The notes under the pieces are model-generated. The model saw nothing but the letters and a program-made list of their open reading frames with translations. It ran no database searches and was not told the DNA's origin. A DNA stretch of 64,000 nucleotides from Streptomyces sp. S465 (GTDB lineage Bacteria > Actinomycetota > Actinomycetes > Streptomycetales > Streptomycetaceae): assembly GCF_026898115.1 (NCBI RefSeq), contig NZ_CP114036.1, forward strand, positions 2,232,001-2,296,000, given 5' to 3'. Below are positions 24,419 to 33,070 of the stretch, piece after piece (the stretch's first letter is position 1; every line of letters starts with the position of its first letter). The translations under genes were made by a program, and so were the position numbers.

Positions 24419-25324
24419 TCAGACCGACGCCTCGATCCGCACCGCCAGGTCGTTGCCACGGGTGTAGTACGGCCGGGCCTGTACCTCCCCGTGCGGGCCC
24501 GTGACCGTCCGCGGCGGATAGGTGAAGATCTCCTTCTTGTCCGCGATGTCGTCCAGGATGCGGGCGAGCCGCGCCGGGGCCATGCTCCCGTCCGCCGGGC
24601 GCAGCCACAGGTCCCACACGTCCGCACCGCCGTCCCAGCTCCGCGCCAGCTCGGGGTAGGAGAGCGTGAAGGAGAAGTCCGGGCCGTCCACCTCCAGCGG
24701 CGCCGTCCGCACCGGGGCGGTGCCCCCGCGGCGGCGGGCCTCGACGACCGCCTCGGCCAGCCAGTCGGAGGGGTAGGCGACGCGGTGCAGCCGCCCCCGG
24801 ACGGTCATCGTGTCGTCCCCCAGGCGGATCTCCCCGGCCTCGGCGTGGGGCGCCCGCCGCCAGCTGCGCAGCGACAGATTGCCGTGCTTGGTGGCGTACG
24901 GGATGCGGACGGACAGCGGGGAGGTGCTCGGCCCCGGCCGGCGGTCGACGAGCGAGCGCAGATCGTTCAGGCCCGGGGCGAGCCGCCGCGGCTCCGCGTC
25001 CCCGTACGCCACATGGACGTCCCAGCGGCCCTCGGGCAGGGCGACGGTGCTGGGCAGGGCAGCCTGTAGCCGGCCGTCCGCGGTGGGGCCCAGCGGCAGC
25101 CGCACCTCCCCGTCGGGGGCGTCCGCCGCGCCCCGGCGGAGCAGCACCAGCGCACCGCTCCAGTCGTCGTGGCCGCCCGGGGCGGGACGGGCCCCGTCGG
25201 CGATGTGGAAGGTGAGCCCGCCGGCCGAGTCCGCCACGCAGTCGGCGCGAGCCGGGGCGGTCTCGTCGGCCTCACTCATCCCGTCCTCCTCGAGGTGCTG
25301 GGCTGCCTCCACTGTTGCACTCAT
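24419..25324 (-). CDS. Uncharacterised protein partnered with a GT4 glycosyltransferase
   Basis: The 301-residue soluble protein is rich in beta-strand patterns, with two similar halves in places (RPGPSTSPLSVRIPYAT; GRLHRVAYPSDWLAEAV; TVTGPHGEVQARPYYTRGNDL). It may be a carbohydrate-related beta-sandwich; I do not recognise a catalytic motif. ATG at 25324 overlaps the glycosyltransferase stop by 4 bp. An internal ATG at 25279 has a better ribosome binding site (GAGGAGG), so the N-terminus is uncertain. Its coupling to the GT4 gene suggests a shared role in a wall glycopolymer, by inference. Confidence 0.65.
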   Translation of the reverse strand: MSATVEAAQHLEEDGMSEADETAPARADCVADSAGGLTFHIADGARPAPGGHDDWSGALVLLRRGAADAPDGEVRLPLGPTADGRLQAALPSTVALPEGRWDVHVAYGDAEPRRLAPGLNDLRSLVDRRPGPSTSPLSVRIPYATKHGNLSLRSWRRAPHAEAGEIRLGDDTMTVRGRLHRVAYPSDWLAEAVVEARRRGGTAPVRTAPLEVDGPDFSFTLSYPELARSWDGGADVWDLWLRPADGSMAPARLARILDDIADKKEIFTYPPRTVTGPHGEVQARPYYTRGNDLAVRIEASV

Positions 25325-26559
25325 GCGACACGCACCTTCCGCAGGGAGTCCTTGGTGGTGAACGCGCCGCTGAGCAGGGAGCCGCGGGTGCGGTGCCAGG
25401 ACTCCCGCAGTCCGCTGCGGGCGATCAGACCGGAGAACAGCGTCTCGTAGCGCCCGGCCACCCGGGAGGGGTCGAAGCGGGCCGAGTCCTTCAGCGCCGC
25501 CTGTCCCATCTGCTGGCGCAGCTCGTCGTTGTTGATGAGGTCGAGGAGGGCGGCGGCGATGGCGTCGCTGTCGCCGGTGGGCACGAGCCGGCCGTCCACG
25601 CCGTTGTCGATGATCTCCGCGGGTCCGTGCGGGCAGTCGGTGGCCACCACGGGAAGGCCGCAGCGCATCGCCTCCACGATGGTCATGCCGAACGACTCCA
25701 GGCTGGAGGTGACGGCGGCGATGGAGCCCTTGGCCCACTCGGGGTCGAGCGGATTGGCCGGACCCATCAGGAAGACGTGGTTGTAGAGGCCGAGCTGGTC
25801 GATCAGGGCGCGCAGCTTGGCGTACTGGGCGCCGCCGCCGTAGATCCGCAGCCGCCAGTCCGGGCGGGCCTCGCTGACCTTGGCGAACGCGCGTATCAGC
25901 AGGTCGTAGCGTTTGACCGGGGCCAGCCGGCCGGCCGCGACCACCCATTTGCCGGTGCCGTCCGCGGGCGCCAGACCGGGCTCGGGCACGCTGTTCGGCA
26001 CCGCCTCGACCCGTACGCCGGGCAGCCGCATCTGGTCGCGGTAGGTCTGCGCGTCGGCCTCGGTCACGGTGGTCACCGCGTCCAGCCGGGGGTAGACCGC
26101 GCGCAGGGCCCGCTTCAGCCCCTTGGAGTGGGTGCTGAGCGTCAGATGCTCCTGGCCGACCCGTACCGGACCGCGGCGGGCCTCGCGGGCGATGTGGACG
26201 TTGAGCCCGGGGCGGGTTCCGACAACGATATCGGCGTCCAGCCGGCGCAGATGGTCCGCGATACGGCGGTCGGTGAGGGCGCTGTACTGCTTGTAGCGGC
26301 CCTCCGCCGCCGGGAAGACCCGCGCCGGGCGGCTGTGGTCCGGGTCGTCGCCGTCGTAGGACGGGCTGTTCTTCCGGATGTCCACTAAGTGGCTGAGCCG
26401 CACATGCGGACCGGGATCGAAGATCGGCTGGTCGCGGTGGCGGAAGACCGACACGATCTCCACATCGTGCTGTTCCCCCAGGGTGCGGGCGAGGTTGTAC
26501 GTGGTCCGGATCGTCCCGCCGATCCCGTACGCGTTATGAATCAGGAAAGAGATGTGCAT
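25321..26559 (-). CDS. GT4-family glycosyltransferase
   Basis: The 412-residue GT-B enzyme opens MHISFLIHNAYGIGGTIRTT, the acceptor-side glycine loop. It has VAAGRLAPVKRYDLLIRAF at the start of the donor domain and the EX7E motif region SSLESFGMTIVEAMRCGLPVVATDCPHGPAEII. The pattern is close to poly(glycerol-phosphate) alpha-glucosyltransferases (TagE-like) and capsular transferases. A nucleotide-sugar donor is expected; the acceptor is unknown. First gene of a two-gene unit. Confidence 0.85.
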   Translation of the reverse strand: MHISFLIHNAYGIGGTIRTTYNLARTLGEQHDVEIVSVFRHRDQPIFDPGPHVRLSHLVDIRKNSPSYDGDDPDHSRPARVFPAAEGRYKQYSALTDRRIADHLRRLDADIVVGTRPGLNVHIAREARRGPVRVGQEHLTLSTHSKGLKRALRAVYPRLDAVTTVTEADAQTYRDQMRLPGVRVEAVPNSVPEPGLAPADGTGKWVVAAGRLAPVKRYDLLIRAFAKVSEARPDWRLRIYGGGAQYAKLRALIDQLGLYNHVFLMGPANPLDPEWAKGSIAAVTSSLESFGMTIVEAMRCGLPVVATDCPHGPAEIIDNGVDGRLVPTGDSDAIAAALLDLINNDELRQQMGQAALKDSARFDPSRVAGRYETLFSGLIARSGLRESWHRTRGSLLSGAFTTKDSLRKVRVA

Positions 26560-26826
26560 CCGGCCCCGTATCCCACTGCTTCCCCGCGGACGGGTCTCGT
26601 CCGCCTACCACGGTGTTAGACGGCGAAAAGTGGGACAGGGTTGGGCGTCATCACCTTCTTGTGTCCCAACAGATGTGAAATCGGTAGCGACTTGAGGGAA
26701 CCATCCGGCCCGACGGGCCATCGGGCCCCGGCGCGGCCCAGGGCGCGTGACCCCCGCCCCGCATGGCCCGTTGTCTACGTATGAGCCGGGAACCGCCCGG
26801 CTCACACCGAGACCGAGGAGCCACCC
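26560..26826. promoter_or_regulatory. Divergent promoter region
   Basis: About 270 bp between the leftward GT4 gene and the rightward hypothetical gene, with a slightly AT-richer centre (26600-26700). It must carry both promoters; I could not fix their elements. Confidence 0.35.
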
Positions 26827-27756
26827 GTGCCGCGCATGCTCGACGTCAGCGATGACGTACGCGCCGAGATCGGCGACGAAGAAGCCGACCGGCTGCTCGC
26901 CGGGGACAACGCCCCGGGCGCTTACGACTGCACGTCCTGCCGCACGCCCGGCAACACCGAGCAGGAGCGGACCAGCACCGTGCTCTTCGTGGGCCAGGAG
27001 ACGGCCGTGCTGGCCTTCGCCCACGCCACCTGCGTGCCCTCCCAGGTCGTCCCGGTCTCCGAAGAGCAGCTGCGCGGCGCGGTGCGGTCCATCACGGGCG
27101 AGGACGCCGCGCCACTGACCGCCGAGGCGCCGCCCGCGCCGCCCGCGCCATACGCTTCCGTATCGCACGCCTCCGTACCGCAGGCTTCCGCGCCGTACAT
27201 CCCCGCCCCGGCCGCGCCACTCGCCCCCGCCTCGCACACCTCCGCGCTGCTGACCGCCGAGGCGCCGCACGCGCCGGTGGCCCAGCAGGCGGTGCTCGGG
27301 GTGACCAGCGGGGTGGTGCTGGTCGGCCAGGAGGCGTGCCCGGCGCTGGTGGTGGAGCCGACCGCGCCGATCGTCCGCCCCGGTTCGGCCGGCCACGCCG
27401 ACGACTTCCTCCAGCTCCTCATCGAACAGGGCTTCGCCCCGGTGGTCGATCTGGGCCGGCCGCCCGCGCCCAACCCCGGCTGGTCGGTGCTGCTGGCCAT
27501 GGGGCGGCTGCACGCGGTGCTGATGCCGGGGCCGAACGGCGGCGGCCCGGTGGCCTGGTGGCAGGCGCACAGCCCAATGCCGCTCAGCGACGGCTGGCGG
27601 AGCGCCGTCGGCCGCTCCCGGAAGGTGCTGATCTACGGCGCGGCGGCGGGCACGATCGGCACCCAGCCGCGCGAGGACCAGCTGCGCGCGGCGCTGGACC
27701 GGGCCGCGGCGCGCGGTGCGCTGGTCGGCGCGTCGATGCCGCTCGCGGGCACATGA
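26827..27756 (+). CDS. Uncharacterised protein with Cys2-HxxC N-terminal motif
   Basis: The 309-residue protein is of unknown function. The N-terminal domain carries CTSC (about residue 38) and HATC (about residue 65), spaced like a zinc ribbon. An Ala/Pro-rich linker of about 60 residues with repeated SHAS/SHTS-like units follows. The C-terminal domain (about 180-309) contains FLQLLIEQGFAPVVDL and WSVLLAMGRLHAVLMPGP. The GTG at 26827 follows GGAG by 7 bp. The gene overlaps its downstream neighbour by 4 bp. I recall similar proteins next to der in other Streptomyces. Confidence 0.7.
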   Translation: MPRMLDVSDDVRAEIGDEEADRLLAGDNAPGAYDCTSCRTPGNTEQERTSTVLFVGQETAVLAFAHATCVPSQVVPVSEEQLRGAVRSITGEDAAPLTAEAPPAPPAPYASVSHASVPQASAPYIPAPAAPLAPASHTSALLTAEAPHAPVAQQAVLGVTSGVVLVGQEACPALVVEPTAPIVRPGSAGHADDFLQLLIEQGFAPVVDLGRPPAPNPGWSVLLAMGRLHAVLMPGPNGGGPVAWWQAHSPMPLSDGWRSAVGRSRKVLIYGAAAGTIGTQPREDQLRAALDRAAARGALVGASMPLAGT

Positions 27757-28232
27757 CCGCCATGGCCGCCGCCGTCCCGGAGCTCCCCCCGCAGCTCCCC
27801 CCGGACCTCACCGACCCTTGGTGGGCAGCCCATTCGCCACCGATGCCGCATCCGACGGGCGGCCGGGTCGTTGGCACATACGTGCACGCATACGACCTCT
27901 CCTACCGCTCCCCTTCATACGGCTGCATTCCGGCCATGCGCCCCGCGCTGGAGGCAGCGCCCGACCCCTGGCGCCACTCCGCCACGCCGATCTACGACGC
28001 GTTGTACGCGGAGTACCGCAGGCTGTTCCGGGCGCTGCCCGGCGACCGTTCGGACGAGGAGAACATGGAGTTCGTGGCGTTCGCCGCCATCGGCCGGCCC
28101 CGGGGCCTCACCGGCGGCCACGGCCGCCCGGACGGCCACAGCGCAGCGTGGCACACCGACGAGCTCTACTACCGCGGCTACGTCCCCGCCCTGCCGCCCG
28201 GCCGCGGCGAGGAGCGGGGGCACACCTACTGA
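27753..28232 (+). CDS. Uncharacterised small protein
   Basis: The 159-residue protein starts MTAMAAAVPEL at an ATGA overlap with the preceding gene. It has a Pro-rich N-terminus, then YVHAYDLSYRSPSYGCIP and an Arg/Tyr helix (TPIYDALYAEYRRLFRALPGDR), and a His/Gly-rich end. I do not recognise a family. The overlap argues that the two genes are made together. Confidence 0.65.
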   Translation: MTAMAAAVPELPPQLPPDLTDPWWAAHSPPMPHPTGGRVVGTYVHAYDLSYRSPSYGCIPAMRPALEAAPDPWRHSATPIYDALYAEYRRLFRALPGDRSDEENMEFVAFAAIGRPRGLTGGHGRPDGHSAAWHTDELYYRGYVPALPPGRGEERGHTY

Positions 28233-28326
28233 CCCCGGGGGCACACCCACCGGTCCCCGCGCCCGCCCGCCCGCCGCACGGGCGGAAGGCGCGGACCCGG
28301 CCGGGAGCCGGGGCGGGCTGACCGGC

Positions 28327-28354
28327 GCGCGGCCGCTACTTCTTGCGGCCGCGC
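28327..28354. terminator. Bidirectional hairpin overlapping the der stop
   Basis: A perfect 10-bp stem, GCGCGGCCGC with GCGGCCGCGC, has an 8-nt loop. It includes the last codons of der and faces the end of the convergent small gene. Confidence 0.6.
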
Positions 28355-29799
28355 TTCTCGCGCACCCGCACCGAGATCTGCAGGGGCGTTCCCTCGAAGC
28401 CGAACTCCTCGCGCAGCCGCCGCTCGATGAAGCGCCGGTAGCCGGCCTCCAGGAATCCCGAGGCGAACAGCACGAACCGCGGCGGCCGGGTCCCGGCCTG
28501 CGTCCCGAACAGAATCCGCGGCTGCTTGCCGCCGCGGATCGGATGCGGATGGGAGGCGACGATCTCACCGAGGAAGGAGTTGAGCCGCCCGGTCGGAATC
28601 CGGGTCTCCCAGCCGGCCAGCGCCGTCTCGATCGCCGGGACCAGCTTCTCCATGTGGCGGCCGGTGCGCGCCGAGACGTTCACCCGCGGCGCCCACTGGA
28701 TCTGCCCCAGCTCGGTCTCGATCTCGCGCTCGAGGTAGTAGCGGCGCTCCTCGTCGAGGGTGTCCCACTTGTTGTACGCGATGACGAGCGCGCGCCCGGC
28801 CTCGACGGCCATCGAGATGATCCGCTGGTCCTGGACGCTGATGGACTCGCTGGCGTCGATCAGCACGATCGCGACCTCCGCCTTCTCCACGGCGGCCGCG
28901 GTGCGCAGCGAGGCGTAGTAGTCCGCGCCCTCCTGGAGGTGGACCCGGCGGCGGATACCGGCGGTGTCGACGAACTTCCACGTGACGCCGCCGAGTTCGA
29001 TCATCTCGTCGACCGGGTCGCGGGTGGTGCCCGCCATCTCGTTGACGACCACCCGCTCCTCGCCCGCGACCTTGTTGAGCAGCGAGGACTTGCCAACGTT
29101 CGGGCGGCCGATCAGGGCGACCCGGCGCGGTCCGCCGACCGTCGCCCCGAAGGTCTGGGCCGGGGCCTCGGGCAGCGCCTCCAGCACCGCGTCGAGCATG
29201 TCGCCGGTACCGCGGCCGTGCAGCGCGGAGACCGGGTACGGCTCGCCGAGGCCGAGCGACCACAGCATCGCGGCGTCCGCCTCACCGCTGGGCCCGTCGA
29301 CCTTGTTGGCGCACAGCACCACGGGCTTCCCGGCCCGGCGCAGCAGCTTGACCACGGCCTCGTCGGTGTCGGTGGCGCCGACCGTCGCGTCCACGACGAA
29401 CACCACCGCGTCGGCGGCCTCGATGGCGAACTCGGCCTGGGCCGCCACGGACGCGTCGATGCCGAGCACGTCCTGCTCCCAGCCGCCGGTGTCGACCACC
29501 TTGAAGCGGCGGCCGGACCACTCGGCCTCGTAGGTGACCCGGTCGCGGGTGACCCCGGGGCGGTCCTCCACGACCGCCTCACGGCGGCCGAGGATGCGGT
29601 TCACCAGGGTGGACTTGCCGACGTTGGGGCGGCCGACGACGGCCAGTACCGGCAGCGGGCCGTGCCCGGCCGCGGCGAGGTCGCCCTCGACCTCCGTCAG
29701 GTCGAAGCCCTCTTGCGCGGCGAGCTCCATGAACTCCGCGTACTCGGCGTCGCCAAGCTCCCCGTGCTCGTCGCCGCCGCTGTGGATCTGGTCGTTCAT
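28336..29799 (-). CDS. der: Ribosome assembly GTPase Der (EngA)
   Basis: Der is a double GTPase needed for 50S subunit maturation. Two G domains show GRPNVGKS at residues 56-63 and again at 231-238, each followed by switch, DTGG/DTAG and NKVD/NKWD motifs. A KH-like domain closes the protein ([18 protein letters not shown]). The 487-residue length includes an acidic N-terminal extension of about 45 residues typical of actinobacteria. It is the last gene in the run cmk, plsC-like, der. Confidence 0.97.
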   Translation of the reverse strand: MNDQIHSGGDEHGELGDAEYAEFMELAAQEGFDLTEVEGDLAAAGHGPLPVLAVVGRPNVGKSTLVNRILGRREAVVEDRPGVTRDRVTYEAEWSGRRFKVVDTGGWEQDVLGIDASVAAQAEFAIEAADAVVFVVDATVGATDTDEAVVKLLRRAGKPVVLCANKVDGPSGEADAAMLWSLGLGEPYPVSALHGRGTGDMLDAVLEALPEAPAQTFGATVGGPRRVALIGRPNVGKSSLLNKVAGEERVVVNEMAGTTRDPVDEMIELGGVTWKFVDTAGIRRRVHLQEGADYYASLRTAAAVEKAEVAIVLIDASESISVQDQRIISMAVEAGRALVIAYNKWDTLDEERRYYLEREIETELGQIQWAPRVNVSARTGRHMEKLVPAIETALAGWETRIPTGRLNSFLGEIVASHPHPIRGGKQPRILFGTQAGTRPPRFVLFASGFLEAGYRRFIERRLREEFGFEGTPLQISVRVREKRGRKK

Positions 29800-29855
29800 G
29801 AAGATTTCCTCGTCGTCCCTCAGTGCCGCGGGCCGCCGCTATGGGCTCGCGGGTC

Positions 29856-30530
29856 TCATGTCTGGTCTGGGCGCCCGGTCAGCCGCCGGGCGGCGTCCAG
29901 ATGCGCGCCCAGCCGCTTCCGGATGCGCTCGGTGGCCTGGTCCAGGGCCGCCCGGGTGCGCCTGCCGCTTCCGTCCCCCGCCTCGAAGGGGTCGCCGAAC
30001 ACCACGTCGATCCTGCCGCGCAGCCGGGGCAGCGCCCTGGTCCGCCCGTCGCCGCGCGGCTCGGCGGTGCCGAGCACCGCCACCGGCACGATCGGCGCAC
30101 CGGAGCGCACGGCGAAGTACGCGAGCCCCGAGCGCAGTGAGGCGAAGTCGCCGTCGCCCCGGCTGCCCTCCGGGAAGATGCCCAGCACCCCGCCGCGCTC
30201 CAGCACCCCCAGGGCCTGGCCGATCGCGGTGCGGTCGGCGCTGGTGCGGTCCACCTTCAGCTGCCCGATACCGCGCAGGAACGGGTCCAGCGGGCCGGTG
30301 AACGCCTCCTTCTTGACCAGGAAGTGCACCGGCCGCGGCGAGGTGCCGATCACCATCGGACCGTCGACGTTGTGGGAGTGGTTCCCCGCGAGGATGACGG
30401 GCCCGGCGGACGGGACGCGCCAGGCGCCCAGCACCCGGGGCCGCCACAGCCCGTACATCAGGCCGATGCCGATCCGCCGGGCCGCGGCGGCCCCGGCCGC
30501 GCTGGGAAGTGCCGCGTCGGTGGCGCTCAC
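29856..30530 (-). CDS. Lysophospholipid acyltransferase (PlsC-like)
   Basis: The 224-residue protein is of the 1-acylglycerol-3-phosphate acyltransferase superfamily. The catalytic HX4D motif is in GNHSHNVDGP and the substrate motif is FPEGSRG. A short hydrophobic N-terminal segment suggests membrane association. The GTG at 30530 forms a GTGA overlap with the cmk stop. In actinobacteria this gene sits between cmk and der; its acyl acceptor in Streptomyces is not certain. Confidence 0.88.
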   Translation of the reverse strand: MSATDAALPSAAGAAAARRIGIGLMYGLWRPRVLGAWRVPSAGPVILAGNHSHNVDGPMVIGTSPRPVHFLVKKEAFTGPLDPFLRGIGQLKVDRTSADRTAIGQALGVLERGGVLGIFPEGSRGDGDFASLRSGLAYFAVRSGAPIVPVAVLGTAEPRGDGRTRALPRLRGRIDVVFGDPFEAGDGSGRRTRAALDQATERIRKRLGAHLDAARRLTGRPDQT

Positions 30531-31231
30531 GCCGCGGTCCGCTTCTCCTCGACGAGGGTGACGACGCACTCGACGACCTGGTCGAGGGTGAGGTCGGAGG
30601 TGTCCACCTCGACCGCGTCGTCCGCCTTGGCGAGCGGTGAGGTCTTACGGCCGGAGTCCAGGGCGTCCCGCTTGGCCAGCGCGGCCTGGGTGGCGGCCAG
30701 GTCGCTGGCCTCCTTGCCCTTCAGCTCGCCGTTGCGGCGGGCCGCCCGGACCTCCGGGGAGGCGGTCAGGAAGATCTTGAGGTCGGCGTCCGGGAGGACC
30801 GTCGTGCCGATGTCCCGGCCCTCGACCACGATGCCGCGCGGCGCCTCGGTGGCGATGGTCCGCTGCAGCTCGGTGATCACGGCCCGCACCTCGGGCACCG
30901 CGCTGACCGCGCTGACCCGCGAGGTGACCTCCTGGGTGCGGATCGGCCCGGAGACGTCGGTGCCGTCGACGGTGATCGTCGGGGCGGCCGGGTCGGTGCC
31001 GGAGACGATGGTGGGCTTGGCGGCGGCGTCGGCCACGGCGACGGCGTCCTCGACGTCGATGCCGTTGGTCACCATCCACCAGGTGATCGCCCGGTACTGG
31101 GCGCCGGTGTCCAGGTAGCCCAGGCCCAGCTTGGCGGCGACGGCCTTCGAGGTACTGGACTTGCCCGTGCCTGCGGGGCCGTCGATCGCGACAATCACTG
31201 CTGCCGGGGCGGTCCGGGCGGCGGTTTCCAC
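30527..31231 (-). CDS. cmk: Cytidylate kinase
   Basis: The enzyme phosphorylates CMP and dCMP with ATP. The P-loop IDGPAGTGKSST lies near the start, then YLDTGAQYRA, the insert with VEGRDIGTTVLPDA, and the LID-region arginines (ASPEVRAARR). The 234-residue length is normal. GTG at 31231 is chosen because AAGGTG lies about 9 bp upstream; a GTG at 31243 would add MSVT. The stop overlaps the acyltransferase start. Confidence 0.95.
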   Translation of the reverse strand: METAARTAPAAVIVAIDGPAGTGKSSTSKAVAAKLGLGYLDTGAQYRAITWWMVTNGIDVEDAVAVADAAAKPTIVSGTDPAAPTITVDGTDVSGPIRTQEVTSRVSAVSAVPEVRAVITELQRTIATEAPRGIVVEGRDIGTTVLPDADLKIFLTASPEVRAARRNGELKGKEASDLAATQAALAKRDALDSGRKTSPLAKADDAVEVDTSDLTLDQVVECVVTLVEEKRTAA

Positions 31232-31375
31232 GGTGACAGACACCTTTCATGTGCACGGGGCTGAGTTGAACGGGGCAGGTGAGCCTCGGACAAGGTTACT
31301 GGCTTCGTCCGGGCGGCTTCGCACCGCTGGGGGACGGTCCCCGGGGCCGGGGCGTGCGGCGGCCGTCCCGCACCG

Positions 31376-32461
31376 CTACTGCCGGATGGACCAGCCCCGC
31401 TCCCGCAGCGCCTTGGTGAGCGCCGGGGCCGCCGAGGGCTCGACCATCAGCTGGATCAGACCGGCCTGCTGTCCGGTGGCGTGCTCGATCCGGACGTCCT
31501 CGATGTTGACGCCCGCCCGGCCCGCGTCGGCGAAGATCCGGGCCAGCTCGCCCGGCTGGTCGCCGATGAGCACCGTCACGGTCTCATAGGCGGCCGAGGC
31601 GGCGCCGTGCTTGCCCGGCACCCGCTCGCGCCCGGCGTTGCCCCGGCGCAGCACGTCCTCGATACCGGCCGCGCCGTGGCCGCGTTTGGCCTCGTCGGCG
31701 GACTGGAGCGCGCGCAGCGCCCGCACCGTCTCGTCGAGGTCGGCGGCGACGGCGGCGAGCACATCGGCGACCGGGCCGGGGTTGGCGGAGAGGATGTCGA
31801 TCCACATGGCGGGGTCGGAGGCCGCGATCCGGGTGACGTCGCGGATGCCCTGCCCGCACAGCCGCACGGCCGTCTCATCGGCGTCCCTCAGCCGCGCGGC
31901 GACCATGCTGGACAGCAGGTGCGGGGTGTGCGAGACGAGCGCCACCGCCCGGTCGTGGGCCTCGTCCTCCATCACCACGGGCACGGCCCGGCACAGCGCG
32001 ACGAGCTCCAGCGCCAGGTTGAGCACCTCGATATCGGTGCCGCCGGTGGGTGTGAGCACCCAGGGCCGTCCCTCGAAGAGGTCGGCGGTGGCGGCCAGCG
32101 GCCCGGAGCGCTCCCGGCCCGCCATCGGATGCGTGCCGATGTAGCGGGTCAGATCGCAGCCGAGGGCCTCCAGCTCACGGCGCGGGCCGCCCTTGACGCT
32201 CGCGACGTCCAGGACGCCGCGGGCCAGGCCGCGGCGCAGCGCGTCGGCCACCGTGGGGGCCACGTGGGCCGGCGGCACGGCCACGATCGCCAGGTCCACC
32301 GGCCCGTCCGGCTCGCCTTGCGTCCCGGCGCCGAGCGCCTCCGCGGTGCGGGCCTGGTCCGCGTCGTGGTCGGCGAGGTGCACCTGGACCCCGCGGCCGG
32401 CCAGGGCCAGCGCGGCGGAGGTGCCGATCAGGCCGGTGCCGATGACGAGGGCGGTTCTCAT
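31376..32461 (-). CDS. tyrA: Prephenate dehydrogenase with C-terminal ACT domain
   Basis: The enzyme converts prephenate to 4-hydroxyphenylpyruvate for tyrosine. The NAD-binding motif VIGTGLIGTSAAL lies at residues 5-17, THPMAGRERSGP carries the catalytic histidine region, and an ACT domain (about 290-361, VTVLIGDQPGELARIFADAG) probably senses tyrosine. It has 361 residues. The ATG overlaps the aroH stop by 4 bp, joining two steps of the same pathway. Confidence 0.95.
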   Translation of the reverse strand: MRTALVIGTGLIGTSAALALAGRGVQVHLADHDADQARTAEALGAGTQGEPDGPVDLAIVAVPPAHVAPTVADALRRGLARGVLDVASVKGGPRRELEALGCDLTRYIGTHPMAGRERSGPLAATADLFEGRPWVLTPTGGTDIEVLNLALELVALCRAVPVVMEDEAHDRAVALVSHTPHLLSSMVAARLRDADETAVRLCGQGIRDVTRIAASDPAMWIDILSANPGPVADVLAAVAADLDETVRALRALQSADEAKRGHGAAGIEDVLRRGNAGRERVPGKHGAASAAYETVTVLIGDQPGELARIFADAGRAGVNIEDVRIEHATGQQAGLIQLMVEPSAAPALTKALRERGWSIRQ

Positions 32462-32820
32462 TGGGCGATGTCCTTGCGGAGGGAGGCGGCGGCGCCGAGG
32501 TAGACATGGGCGACGTCGGACTTGGGCAGGGGCGTCTCGACATGCGCCAGGATGCGGACGACCCGGGGCATGGCCCCCTCGATGTCCAGCTCCTGGGCGC
32601 AGATCAGCGGTACGTCGGTGATGCCGAGCTTGCGGGCGGCGACCGCGGGGAAGTCGCTGTGCAGATCGGGGGTGGCGGTGAACCACACGCTGATCAGGTC
32701 GTCGGGGTCGAGGTCGTTGCGCTCCAGGATGGCGGTCAGCAGCTTTGAGACCTGCTCGTGCATGTGCTCCGGCTCGTCCCGCTCCAGCTGGACGGCCCCG
32801 CGGACCGCTCGTACCGCCAC
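32458..32820 (-). CDS. aroH: Chorismate mutase, AroH class
   Basis: The 120-residue AroH-type trimeric mutase converts chorismate to prephenate, the substrate of the next gene. Residues expected at the active site are present: Arg in VRAVRGAVQ, CAQELDIEG (Cys and Glu), the arginines of PRVVRIL, and HVYLGAAASLR at the C-terminus. Genes for tyrosine synthesis are thus coupled in the order aroH-tyrA. Confidence 0.95.
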   Translation of the reverse strand: MAVRAVRGAVQLERDEPEHMHEQVSKLLTAILERNDLDPDDLISVWFTATPDLHSDFPAVAARKLGITDVPLICAQELDIEGAMPRVVRILAHVETPLPKSDVAHVYLGAAASLRKDIAQ

Positions 32821-32932
32821 GTCTCGCTCCCTGTCGCGCTGTGCCCGTCTGCGTCGGGCGCGGCCGCGTCGCGGGCCGCGCTCACGATCAGCCTAACGAG
32901 CGGGTCGGACAGACTCCCGGGGCGACCGCTGG

Positions 32933-32970
32933 GCGAGACGCGACGAGACCGGCGAGACGCGACGAGACCG
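32933..32970. repeat. 19-bp direct repeat, two exact copies
   Basis: Two head-to-tail copies of gcgagacgcgacgagaccg lie in the 245-bp gap between rluB and aroH. Confidence 0.85.
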
Positions 32971-33036
32971 TACGAGCCGCCGGCGGCCGGGCCGATCAGC
33001 GACTCGGGGGTCGTCAGTGGCTCTTGGACCGTCAGC

Positions 33037-33070
33037 GGCTCGGGGACCTCAGAGGCTCGGGGACCTCAGA
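33037..33070. repeat. 17-bp direct repeat overlapping the rluB stop
   Basis: Two exact copies of ggctcggggacctcaga. The second contains the TCA that is the minus-strand TGA stop of rluB (33066-33068). Confidence 0.85.
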
